Source: Ampelomyces quisqualis
Taxonomy: Eukaryota; Ascomycota; Dothideomycetes; Pleosporales; Phaeosphaeriaceae
Reading direction: 5' to 3'
Assembly: GCA_018398575.1 (NCBI GenBank)
Contig: JAGTXZ010000011.1
Span: 1,798,001 to 1,862,000 of the forward strand
DNA: 64,000 bases
Shown here: positions 23,238 through 34,068 of the stretch, piece after piece
Layout of the letters: every line of letters starts with the position of its first letter
Position numbering within the stretch: the first letter of the stretch is position 1
Notes under the pieces: generated by a model
Seen by the model: the letters and a program-made list of their open reading frames with translations, nothing else
What the model was told of the DNA's origin: nothing
The model's database searches: none
Translations under genes and position numbers: made by a program

Positions 23238-25452
23238 GTGGCCAGAAGCTGAGACAGCATCTGGAAAAAAAGGCTGAAAGACCATTAATGAGTAATGCAA
23301 AAACAGGGTTACGAACGCAAAATACGGCCTTTGACGAGCCCATGATCTCGGAAATTGATAGTAGTACCTGTCCCAAGTACAGGTGTTGGTTATACGCGGA
23401 CCCCTTACGCCGAGACCTCCCATTTCATCGCGCGACTCGAATGACTGTACCGACGTGTCACTCCCATCATACTCACACACCGTCTCTCTTACCAGCCATC
23501 TTCTCCTCCGAAGCTTCACGCCTCCTCCTCCAAAATAATACATCCTGAGCTTTGTCAGCCTTGCCCTCGACCTCTGGCCCGTTCTTCTGTAGCTGATAGT
23601 TGTGCTTCCAAGTTGAGCACTGCCTTCTCCACTTCCCCTTCGGCTGCTTGGCACGTTCTTCTGCAGCTCTCAATTGCGTTCGTAGATGCTGCTATATCTT
23701 CTCGACTTCGCCGTGAGCTGTCTTGGTTCCTTCTTCTGCGGCTGCCAGTTGTTCATGCAACTCCTCCGCTCCCTTCTCCTTTTGGCCCTTGGCTGTCTCA
23801 GCGCGTTGAACGCTTCTGCACCCATCAGTTGCTTTTCTGATTACGCTACTCTCCGCTCCAGGTCAGTCTTGTCCGGCATACAAAAATCTTCCGAAAGCTC
23901 GTCTTCCGCGTTCTGGACAATCGCGGCGGAATTCTCGTGGTTTGCATCGTCGTAGGATGCCGGATACCGGTTGGGCATGCTCGAAATCGCGTCAATGTCT
24001 TGGTCGAATGTCAAGCCCGATAACGAGGCATCCAGATTTGCGGTGCTAGAAACGATCTCAATGATAAACGACTCGAAGTCAGGGAGCGTGACTGCATGGT
24101 GGAGAGGACTGTTGCTAATCATCACCATTTCGCTGATTGTTATGTTAACTGTGAATGCTTGTGTGGATGTACACTTCGACATATCTTCTGCACCCAAGAC
24201 CTCGTCATCTACGACATCGGTCAGCTCTATCGGATCATCCAGTGTCCCAGTTGCTCCACTTGCGCCCAGCCTACATGCCACGGGAAGATGATCCATCAGA
24301 TGTGAAAAGCTTCACTTGAAAGCTCGAGGCAAGCCTCTGGGCAAGAAGACATATCTGACAAAAATTTACAGTCGCGCAATCGTCATGTTGGTCCTGTCTC
24401 TCATGATCCAAGAAAAAGTTTCAACGATTTGAACATTCTCGTCGGTAGGGTCTTTACTTCTCACTTCTTGTGCACATGTGTATGGTGATGCCGCATACCC
24501 TGTCTTCATGCGGCAGCCGTCGAGCTAAATCCAGAGGCCTGTGGATGCCCGTGTGAAGCTACAAACTGGCTCGATTACAGAGCCGTCACCATTGGTCAAC
24601 ACAACGGTCACTGGTTGTTATTTTCCCTACGTTAAGAGACTGGGCAGAAGAAACATTCGCCGACGACTTCGAACGCATGCTACTGAGCAGTACTTCCACA
24701 ACCAAGAACCGCCGTGTCACCAACTTCCGAACAACACATATGAAGGCACTTTTGATCGGTACTTTCGACATGGTCGAGCACGGTAAGTCCGCTGTAAAGG
24801 TAAGCAAGGCGTTGTCATTTATCTCGTTGTCGTGAAGCACCTAATGTTAATACTTCATGCTTACCAGTCACCACGGATGGGTACATTCAATTCGTCCTCT
24901 GCCAAATTGGTCCCCACAAAATGCATGAAATACCATAATGGCTTACTTCACGGCATCCCTACTGCGAAGATGTTCTGATAATTGTCAAATATCTCCGGCA
25001 GGTCAAAGTGCGTTGATCGATTGTTATGGCTATCGTCTCTCCTGGCTTATCGAACTCGTCATAAGGCCATGATGTTGCCAAACTTTGACTATAATTTTCG
25101 CTACAGAATTATAGCCAGATTTGATCACTCGCAGGGTGTTTGTGCTCCCAGCATAGTAGCATGCTTTATCAAGGACGGCTGATTTCAAGTCAACGCTGGC
25201 CATGTCGTTCGATTATCTTTCAAAAAGAATGACACATGTCACGAATTGTGTTTCAAGAACGATTTTCATTGAAGTCTCGGCAATTACTGTCCCTCATGAC
25301 GTGCGCGGGGGCGGGGCTTTCCCCTCGTAGGTGAAGTTCTTTCGGGAATAGTTCCGCGCCCTTGATTTGTAACCATTATCAACAACATAGTTAGAGCTAA
25401 ACACACCTCTCCATCTTCATTCATCACTCTGCTAGTCATTCTTCAAAGACTT
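23238..25452. other. Gene-poor stretch with degenerate coding traces
   Basis: No intact gene is seen in 2.2 kb. Two traces stand out. On the minus strand at 24296-23841 an open frame of 151 residues ends LERRVA-stop; beyond it, in shifted frame, coiled-coil-like sequence rich in Ala/Glu/Gln continues to about 23473. On the plus strand at about 24496-24650 the frame reads CGCPCEATNWLDYRAVTIGQ and HNGHWLLFSL before a stop, and a second frame continues DWAEETFADDFERML. Such frame jumps suggest decayed genes or unrecognised introns. Confidence 0.4.
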
Positions 25453-26724
25453 ATGACTTTAGCTTCACACACTGCACGCACAACACGCATACTTTCAAAT
25501 TATTTCAACGCCTCAGCACGGCTTACTTTGCTCAACTCGCAGCTTGATACTAGAGCTGTTAATATCAGAAGGATGTCGTCTTTGCCGAAAACAATGAAAG
25601 CCGTCCAGATACAAAGGACTGGCGGAACAGATGTGTTGCAGTTTAAGACCGATGTGCCGTTGCCTCAACCGCAAGAGGGTGAAGTGCTCATCAAGAATGA
25701 GTTTATTGGTAAGTATTACATTCATCGGAAACCCAGTTGTACAGAGCCTGATAGGTTTAGGAATTAACTACATTGACACGTGAGACAATATGAACACCAT
25801 AGCACTTTCGATACTAATCGTTGCCCAGCTACTTCCGCTCAGGTGTCTACAGCCCCCCTTCGTTCCCCTACATTCTGGGCCGTGAAGGTGCCGGAACTGT
25901 CGCAGCCGTTGGAACAAATGCTCCCTCGGACCTCTCAATCGGTACTCGTGTAGCTTATATGGGACAATACGCGTACGCAGAATATACACCGGTGGCTGGC
26001 AACTACACAATTGCCCTTCCTGATTCTATCGAGACCAAGACTGCCGCCGCTTCTCTTCTCCAGGCCTTGACTGCTGTGACCCTGATCCGCGAGGCATATG
26101 CCGTCCAGAAAGGCGACTGGATCTTGGTTACAGCTGCAGCTGGTGGTGTAGGACTGTGGCTATGCCAGCTCTTGAGAGCAGTGGGCGCAAGAACGATTGC
26201 AACAGCTAGCACCGAAGAGAAACGTCAGCTAGCTAGGGAAAATGGCGCGGAAGTGGCTTTAGAGTACTACGAGGAGGATAGAGATGTGTTTGTCAAGAAG
26301 GTTCTGGAGATCACTGGTGGCGAGGGCGTTCATGCTGTCTTTGATTCAGTTGGCAAATCTACTTTCGACAGCAGTCTAGCTGTTGTTCGTAGAAAAGGAA
26401 CCATGGCCTCATTTGGAAATGCTTCTGGTCCAGTCACTGGGTTCTCACTCGCGTAAGCCTTCTTCCTGTACGCGCGAATACTTGCTGCTAATTCCTTTTA
26501 GGCGTCTTTCTGCAAAGAACGTTAAGCTTGTGCGTCCAACTTTGTTCAACTACATTGCTACGCGTGAAGAGTTTCAGAAGGCTGCAAAGGAGTTGTGGAA
26601 GTTTATCGAGAAAGACGGATTAAATGTAAAGATCCACAGTGTGTATCCGCTTGAAGACGTCGTGAAGGCGACCCGGGATATCGAAGGAAGAAGGACCGCT
26701 GGAAAGCTGTTGTTGAAGCCGTAA
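25453..26724 (+). CDS. NADPH:quinone oxidoreductase (zeta-crystallin-like MDR family)
   Basis: Exons 25453-25708, 25761-25779, 25829-26452 and 26502-26724 encode 373 residues; introns are 49-52 nt. Exon 2 is just 19 nt and joins ...NEFIG to INYIDTYFRSGVY, the conserved substrate-site segment of quinone oxidoreductases. Other marks are PYILGREGAGTVAAVG, the Rossmann loop AAAGGVGLWLCQLLRAVGA and DSVGKSTFDSSL. No structural-zinc cysteine cluster is present, as expected for this branch. Enzymes of this kind transfer hydride from NADPH to quinones, limiting redox stress. The first 40 residues are Arg/Thr/Ser-rich with few acids, and could be a mitochondrial targeting sequence; an internal Met at 25573 would give the cytosolic form. 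Confidence 0.88.
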
Positions 26725-27303
26725 ACATCTGGTCCATTCAAAAACAGTACGGGATTCCTTGAAACTACAAGGTATGATGCAGCAATACATTTCTCACTGA
26801 ATCAACATAACTTCAAGCATGGCACCTCTTCTCTTTCGTCGTACGAGTCGCGAAGTTTTCCCACGTGGTCGGTATAACGACGGGTATAATTGTCGATAGG
26901 AACTTGGCTACACTCTACCGGGAGCAAGGACACGGTTGCAATCAGTAGTAATCGAATTTCCTTGTGCTATCTGTTGCACTTGTCGATGTCTTTCGAGGCT
27001 ATGTCGTTACGAGCATTTGGCCAAAATTATGCCATTCATGAGCATGCCCACTCCAAGTAATCAACAGAAGCGGTTCAAACCAGGCCTGAACCACAGCTCT
27101 GTATCAGCATGCGCACAGAGGAACATCCATTTTCAGTCCCACCGCCTTCTATATCGCCGAGGAGCTCACTCAACCGTCCATCGAAACCTGTTTGACGAGA
27201 CGTTAGTAACTTCTTCATGAGCACATCTGAACTCATATCAGCTATTGCCCACTTGAGCTCTACACCTGCAGTAGAGTTAGGGAAAGGGTTAACATACACA
27301 CGG
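26725..27303. other. Convergent 3' intergenic region
   Basis: 579 bp between facing stop codons. No gene recognised. Confidence 0.4.
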
Positions 27304-28263
27304 CTAGACTTCGCTTTCATCATCCGTTCCGCCAACTAGATCATTGACCCACTGCTGCGCGTCAACGAAATTGTCTGAGCTTTCTATGTTGCGATTATCT
27401 TCCACGTTGATCTCCTTCTTGATGAACGTGGTAGCCTCAGCAATCGACATGACTTCGTCGAGGTCATGCTCAGCTTTCGCCTCGTTTTGTACCTTGGACT
27501 TCGACGCCGGCTTTGAACGCACCACCTTGGGTTTCTTGGGAGTCTGCATTTGCTCCTCCTCGTCGTCGTCCTCCTCGTGCTCTTCGGCCTTGATCACATC
27601 CTCATACTCTTGTATCGTCTTCTTCTTCGGACTAGCGCGCTTACGCTTGGGGGTAGGAGTGCATTCGTTATCAGATGCATTAACCTGAGCTTTCTTGCGC
27701 GGTGTTTTCGAGGGAGTCCTGGGTGGGGTTGAGGCAGGATTGTTCTCGGGGGCGGCATCGCCGGCTTCGAATGCTTGCTTCATGCGGGAGTAGCGTTTGG
27801 AGGCAGCGCCAGGCGTAGTACCGCACTGCTTTGCCATCTCGTTCCAGTCCGGGACCTGTTTGAAGATGAGTTATTTGCCCACAAATGTATCACGACAATC
27901 GTGTTTGACTACTCGAAAGCATATTAAAGCCTGAATTTGAGAGGAGCGCACCTACTTTGTCACGAGAGCCATGCTTGACGCAGAGCCAAAGGAACTTGTA
28001 GACAGAGCCGGCAGGTTTCTCACCGATCTCCATTGACTTCTTCAGTCGGGACCATCGCTTCGACGCAGCGCCTTTCTTGAGATCCAAGGCAGTACCGACG
28101 GCGTCCCAATCAATCTACCTTTCTTGTTAGCGTGTGCAAAATCGCGAGGCATACTTGTTGGAGCGAAACAGGTTGAAATGAACGCATGGAAACTTACATT
28201 CGGGCTGCCACCGTGGGTGAGAATTAAGTAGAGATACTGGACGTTTTCTGTCTCTGTAGGCAT
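27304..28263 (-). CDS. Two-repeat Myb-like DNA-binding protein with acidic tail
   Basis: Exons 28263-28198, 28114-27956 and 27855-27304 encode 258 residues; introns are 83 and 100 nt. Two homologous Myb-like units are visible. The first spans MPTETENVQYLYLIL through IDWDAVGTALDLKKGAASKR and WSRLKKSM; the second runs from VYKFLWLCVKH through VPDWNEMAKQCGTTPGAASK and RYSRMKQAF. Each keeps the pattern aromatic-W-(A/M)-G(A)ASKR(W/Y)SR that ends the recognition helix of this fungal Myb family. The rest is basic (KRKRASPKKK) and then strongly acidic (EEHEEDDDEEE), resembling nuclear chromatin proteins. A role in transcription or chromatin is inferred. Each intron falls just inside a repeat boundary, so the repeats likely arose by exon duplication. 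Confidence 0.75.
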
Positions 28264-29415
28264 CTTGACAGGCTCTGCTCGTGTTCTTCTTGAATTGTAG
28301 TTGGCAGGTTTATGAATGCAGAAGCCAAGTACGTGGTGTGGTATGAAGTTGGGAAGGCGGGTAAGAGGTGGCGGGCAGTGCGATCTAATATACCTTGGTC
28401 GAAGGTGAAAGTGAAGGTGAACTCGACTTCAGACCCTGGAGGTGACGACTTCTTTAGACACGCTAACATAATCAGCACGGGTATAGGAGGTATATGAGTG
28501 GTTGTTAGTGTTAAGCCGTCTCTCAAAGTCAAGGTGAGAGGGAAAAGTAGCATGCAGTTCATTACGGTGGGAGGGTATTGAGACAGCTATAGTGGTTGAC
28601 ACTACGATAAGAATCTGACATTCATAACGCTCCAGGAACAAACATGCCAATCTAGCCTGAGCTGATCGCGAACGCTTCTTCCTCTTCTCCAAGCTAGTAG
28701 TCTTGAAGTACAGCTCGTAAGCTTGCAATGCCTCAGCAAAACTGTTGTGAGTACCTAGGGCCGAGAATTTCGGAGCTCGAACTCAGCAGCAATGCCACGG
28801 TCAGCATGGTCTCCCTCTTCCGCGTTTGCGCGTTTGACCGCTGCTATGCACTCCTCAGCTTGCAAATTGTCTTGTATTGTACAATCAATCATTGCCGCAA
28901 GAGCTGCGTTCTTTAGTGCCAGATCCTGTTGAAAGACGCCACCATCCTCAATGTCCCAGTAATGCATATATCAAGATCACTTAAAACGGCTCTTGTAGTT
29001 CATATCTGCCTGTACCTAGCTTACAACAAGCCTGGTGGTAATGAAAGCCGTAATAATGGATCCGTTTAATCCTTTCAGAACCTGATATATCTCACAGCTG
29101 CTGTACGCATGAGTGCATGGCACTTTAAAAATCCTTAAAGATAGACAGGGTGTTGCATTTGCATCGCGAAATCGAACCAAACCAGATGACATCCAGTTCT
29201 TATTTCCTGTCTCATCAACACGCGAGATATAGTCTGTTGTGATAACAAGACAAGTCTAGCTCGTCGTCATCCTCTTTCGACGAAGTACAATTATCCCTGT
29301 CATGTTTCAAGGAATTTGGCAAAGAAGCGACACAGCAGATGAAAACCAAAGCATCAAAATGGAATAATGATATTCATGAAGGGCATGTCACTTGCAGAGA
29401 AAGACTCTACGTATT
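28264..29415. other. Intergenic with possible degenerate minus-strand gene
   Basis: No intact gene is identified. On the minus strand, 28967-28755 reads a 70-residue acidic helical frame (KNAALAAMIDCTIQDNL, IAAVKRANAEEGDHADRGI). After a stop and frame change, 28740-28600 reads FAEALQAYELYFKTTSLEKR. The two pieces could be parts of one gene with an unresolved intron, or a decayed copy. AT content rises after 29000. Confidence 0.35.
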
Positions 29416-31544
29416 CTAGCTCAGTCCTAATCCAACAGGTTCCTGCAATTGCGATTCGCTTTCCCTCACGCCACTGCCCACCAGCTCCGAGAAGTCCAAG
29501 CCAACATTCTTCAGCATCCTTGCGTGCTCATGGGCTAGCTGCATGCACTCTGTCCATAGCTTGCTGCCCTCATCCACGCTACTCAGCTGTCTCTTCAGTA
29601 GAACATTGAACTGATCAACGTGTTCTTTTGCCCACTTGACGCATGCAGACATGAGCTGCTGTGGAAAACACTTTTGAAACATGTCGACGGTGTTTTTGAT
29701 GATAGTGAAGCAGATATAGGAAATTTGGAAAATGTAGTCAGGTAGGTTGCCCTCGAATATGGATTGCCTAGAAGAAAGAGTCAGCAAATTTGTTCCGATT
29801 AGGAGGGAGTATCGTAATCTGACGAACCGTGAACGCGTTCTGATGAGTTTGCCGCGAGCTTCGAGATATGCCTCTCTCGCCTTGTCCTCGTAGCCTAGGC
29901 GAACGACCCAGCCTACGTGCTGCCTGACAGACGATATCCAGTTGTTGTTTTCCACGAGTTGTTGAACCAAAGTATTGGCTAGCTTTGCAGCGCGCTCGTT
30001 GACCTTGAACGACACTACAGCCTTGGCCATTTCATTGCCTCTAATATTCTTTGCAAGGTCCTTCAGCTTTTCGACCTTGACAACTGCATCATCGAAATGC
30101 TGAAGTGCGATCTCGATATCGAGTTCGTCAAGTTGTGTCTCGACCCATCGAATGTTTCGCTGCTGCCCATCGATATCAACAAAAGTGCTGATTTGATTGT
30201 TGTTCACCGCTTCAGACAGATTCTCAAGCAGGTCGGCCTTTTTGACTAAATCAGGATCGCGCGAGAGTAAGTGGTTGTAGGAATCTTGAACACGATCCTT
30301 TTCTTCCACCTCGGCTTCTTGGCTCTTGCGCAGATCGTCCTTTGTCTTTCGAAATGTAGAGATGAACGAGAGCTTGTCACCCGAGTCTTCACGCTTAGTG
30401 TCGTATGTGTAGAATTCCGATCCAGCCCGTATGATGATTCTTTCCTCTGGTGTCCGAGTTACTTGAACATCTTGAAGTGGGAAACATAGTTGCGCCTTGT
30501 ACTCTAGAACAGATCGATTACCATCTCGTTGGCCTGCGACATCGTTGCGTGCCTTCTTCTCCGCAGCTACTAGGAGGTGATCGTTGAGAAGAAGCAATTG
30601 GACGCGGCGCCTAGCCTTCAGAGTCGCCGAGTCCAGTTCAAACCATCTCTTGGATCTCCAAATGATGAAGCGGCCCGGGATGGGAGGGAGGTATTTCTGC
30701 GATCCCTCGACGTCTCTGTACAATTGCTGCAATTGACCAGCACGGATCTGATTGAGGTCCCCGATAGAGCTTCTATTGCCCCCCCGAGTGCTTGCCATGT
30801 GGCTGTCGTTATCGGTGCTGGAGGCCGAGGCCGTTTGCTCCAGAGTAGTCGTCAGATCCGACATCAGCTGGCGCAGAGTACGCATCTCGCCCTTGAGCTT
30901 CTCTGCCTCTTTGCTGATCTTAATGAACTGGGTCCTGTTCTGATACACGTTGGTCTGCAGGTCGACGGAGGTGCGGTGCTTCGTCTTGCGTAACTCGTCC
31001 TGAAAGCGCCGGATGTCTTCTTCGGAGGCGTCTGCAAGCATGGATGATACATCTTGGTTTCTTTAGTACACGCATGCGGGCAGAGTCGCCGGCGATACTT
31101 ACATTGCTCAGCCCTCAAGCTCGGGTCGCGCAGTGCCTTCATGTCGATCCGCAATCCGCGCCCTTCCCCGCTGGCAGTCGGCCGCCCATCCCTTGCTGGA
31201 TCCTGTTCGCGGTACTGGCTGGGGATCTGGGGCATGTCCGGCATGGGCCCACTCCCAAAGTCGGAGGGCAGAGTCGTGATCTTCTGCGAGTACCGCCTCT
31301 TGACCAGATCCGCCGTCTTGTCCGCCCTCTGGGGCCTTTCTCGGGGCACATCTCCTCTGTTCTGCCTCGATCGGCTGGACTCGGTGGATGGTCGTCCCGA
31401 ACCTGCGGTGCTGGGGGCCGCAGCTCCAGCGCCAGCGGGCATCGGCACACTGATCTGGCGGGGTGCGCTGATGGTCGGCGAGTCCTTCTTCTTGTCCTTG
31501 TCGCGCTTCTTGCGCAGGGAGATGCCCTTTGATTTGTCCGACAT
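29416..31544 (-). CDS. exo84: Exocyst complex component EXO84
   Basis: Exons 31544-31103, 31052-29828 and 29767-29416 encode 672 residues. The N-terminal 140 residues are basic and disordered. Splicing at intron 1 makes AEQYVSSMLADASEEDIRRF, followed by QNRTQFIKISKEAEKLKGEM, the coiled-coil entry conserved in Exo84. A PH domain follows (GRFIIWRSKRWFELDSATLK, RRVQLLLLNDHLLVAAEKK). The helical CorEx/Cterm bundle closes the protein. Intron 2 (29768-29827, 60 nt) is a multiple of three without a stop, so an unspliced frame also stays open; splicing is preferred because it gives RTRSRQSIFEGNLPDYIFQI. Exo84 is part of the octameric exocyst that tethers secretory vesicles to the plasma membrane and binds Rho/Ral-type GTPases. 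Confidence 0.9.
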
Positions 31545-31894
31545 GTTGCCTGTGGTGGGAGGCGGGACCGGGGAAGCGAGTGAATTCGGCGCGAGGGGCC
31601 CGTCAATCTACAATATCGGCGTTCCGACACGACAAGTCTCTTCCAGCAGCGGGCTAGCTACCGACCATGTGGCAGGCGCACGGGACTACCAAGTAGGGAC
31701 CGCCACTGGTACCAAGTACTGGTGCCGCGGTCGTGGTGGAGCTCGGGCCCGCAAGCGTCAGTCGTGCCTTCCGCGACATGCAAAAAGTTCGTCAACGCCA
31801 GCACCCACTGCCGCTCTCCCCCTTCGATCCTCGCGCTACTCCCTCCCGTCCGCTCGAACCCACCCCACAACGCAGCCTCAATCCCAGCATCAGC
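31545..31894. promoter_or_regulatory. Divergent promoter region, exo84 / tom20
   Basis: 350 bp between head-to-head starts. It is GC-rich near exo84 and C-rich upstream of tom20 (CCTCCCGTCCGCTCGAACCC). No defined site. Confidence 0.4.
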
Positions 31895-32523
31895 ATGTCT
31901 TCGTCTTTAAAACCGTCCACAATCGCCGCCATCAGTGTCGGCACTGTCGTCACAGGCGTCCTCGCATACGCCGTCTACTTCGACCACAAGCGACGGAATG
32001 ACCCCGACTTCCGCAAGCAGTTGAAGCGCGAGTCCAAGAGGACACAGCGCGCAGCAAAAGAACAGGAGGAGGCGCAGGGCGAGGAGCAGAAGAAGGCCAT
32101 TCGGGATGCGGTGGAGCGTGCAAATGAGGAGGGGTTCCCCAAGGACCCTGAAGAGATTGAGGCATACTTCATGCAAGAGGTGGCGCAAGGGGAGGGGATG
32201 GTCCAGAAGGGTATGTGCCACCCAGAGACTGCATATTGGGCATAGAGGCACTAATTATGCTACAGGCGCAGACAACGTTGAAGCCGCATTGTGCTTCTAC
32301 CGCGCATTGAAAGTCTACCCGAACCCACGGGAGCTAATCAACATTTACGACAAGACCGTTCCAAAGGTATGCCGTTGTTTATATCGCGTATATGACCCCA
32401 GTCGCTAATCAGCAACAGCCGGTACTCGACATCCTCGCCGAGATGATTGCGGTAGACACGTCGATCCCAGTTGGCGGTAGCAAGACACCTTCGGAGAGTG
32501 GATCGGCTGGCGACCTCGAGTAA
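31895..32523 (+). CDS. tom20: Mitochondrial import receptor subunit TOM20
   Basis: Exons 31895-32210, 32266-32366 and 32419-32523 encode 173 residues. The start at 31895 yields a short N-terminal anchor (STIAAISVGTVVTGVLAYAV, about residues 8-28) followed by the basic stop-transfer HKRRNDPDFRKQLKRE. The cytosolic part has a charged linker, PEEIEAYFMQEVAQGEGM and a single TPR-like helix pair, ADNVEAALCFYRALKVYP and PRELINIYDKTVP. It ends in an acidic tail. Tom20 recognises amphipathic presequences at the outer membrane and passes them to Tom22. The length matches fungal Tom20 (about 170-190). The three small exons all keep phase. Confidence 0.92.
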
Positions 32524-32955
32524 AACTTCACTCTCCCATATTTGACACAAGCGAGCATTCATGGTTCCAACACTCCCCTTCACGGCGTAGTGTAATCTTC
32601 TTGTATATGGACAAGCACGCATTCTATCAGGGTCTGGACGAGTCAATGACCGGCGTTCCGGTCTCGCGTGGTGCGCCTGCCATGGCGAATGGCGGAGTAG
32701 ACGAGCTTCTTCTTCATATCTCACCACCTCAATAATATTCTGAACATTCAACATGACGTCACCGGACGCTGGGCCGATGCTTTGCTGATACACTAGAGAT
32801 TACAAGTCTACCCAGTCTCTGACCATCGCAAGATTCAGCCAATGCCCGAAACGCCTTGCTCGCAGTGATCTCTCCTCAAAGTCGCAAAGTACCGAAATAA
32901 TTACAAGCGCTGTACCAGAAATGAACTGAAGTTGGCCGTGAAGGTCGTGATCTAG
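32524..32955. other. Convergent 3' intergenic region
   Basis: 432 bp between the stops of tom20 and the Rab6 gene. Nothing recognised. Confidence 0.45.
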
Positions 32956-33798
32956 TTAACAAGAACAAGAGCTTTCTTGTTGCGGTTCACTGGGGTTGAT
33001 GTTCACGTCGATCACTGAGTCCTGGGTTAGCAGATCTTCCCCTCCTTATTGTGGTCTGAACTGACTTTGGGTTTGTCCTTGCTGGCCTTCGCCTTCCATA
33101 CCAGGGAGTGCCTGCGCTATCCTCTTGAACAGCGCCTTGACATTGTGTCCTACTTTCGCACTTGTTTCGACGAACATAAGGTTGTTTTTCCTGGCCTCTT
33201 CCTCTCCCTGCGCTGTTGTGACCTCGCGCTTATCGTTCAAATCCGTCTTGTTCCCTACCAGAACGATAATGACGTCGTTCCCTCTCTCGCCCCGGACATC
33301 GTCCACCCACTTTCGCGTATTTTCAAAAGTCTTCTTATTGGTGATGTCGTATACCACTACGGCTACGCTGGAGTCGCGAATGTAGGATGGAATCAAGGAT
33401 CGGAATCGTTCTTGGCCTGCCGTATCCCAAAGCTGTAGGCGCACCGTTCGATCTTCAAGGTACATTGTCTTGAGTCACGTTAGTCTGTAACCGACGCAAC
33501 AATAGTTGTAACATTTGTGTGGCAGTACGCACCTTTGACAGAAAATCGATGCCGATTGTCGCTTGGTATGTGTTGTCGAACGAATCATACATGAATCGTG
33601 TGATCAAGGACGTCTTGCCGACTGTTGGCCCCAATTAGCTTTGGAAGCGCATTGGAGTGGCCTGTCAAGACCACATGCGTACCACTTTGCTCGCCCAAAA
33701 ATACAAGCCTAAAGCGCATCAGTATACACGTTTCCACTTCCGCGGCGGTGTACTCACTTGAACTTCTTGAGCGGATTAGAATATGCTGATTGCGCCAT
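32956..33798 (-). CDS. ypt6: Rab6-type small GTPase (Ypt6/Ryh1)
   Basis: Five exons: 33798-33758, 33708-33683, 33621-33533, 33468-33066 and 33014-32956, giving 205 residues. Exon 2 is 26 nt. All GTPase motifs can be read after splicing: P-loop GEQSVGKTS, switch I NTYQATIGIDFLS, WDTAGQERFRSLIPSYIRDS (switch II), NKTDL, and ETSAKVGHNVKALF. The C-terminus QQESSCSC ends in a CxC double-prenylation site, made by the last short exon (acceptor CTCAG, giving MIDVNINPSEP). The YDSFDNTYQATIGIDF effector region is that of the Rab6 subfamily, which governs retrograde transport from endosomes to Golgi and within the Golgi. Divergent from nop53. Confidence 0.93.
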
Positions 33799-34068
33799 GG
33801 TGCTGGACGAACGATCGGCAATGGGCTCAGAGAAGATTTGCGAGAAGATCCAGTAGCGGGACGTGTTGTTCGTGTGTCTAACGTCGTGCGGGGCGAGGTA
33901 TGAATAGGAGGGCGCCTGCTTCGCTGAGACCTGGAAGCCGTGCCTAACACCGGTAACTGACAGGGATGGGGCTAGCGTGCAAGCCTAGCGGATTTCGAGG
34001 GTTTTCCGCGCGCAACAGTCGAACATTTTGACGACCACACAACTTTTCGTCCAGAACTGAGGCACAGT

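Noticed and set aside
31054..32001. 315-residue plus-strand frame across exo84 and tom20
   Set aside because: Antisense of the exo84 N-terminus followed by promoter; no motif, and it collides with the tom20 start.
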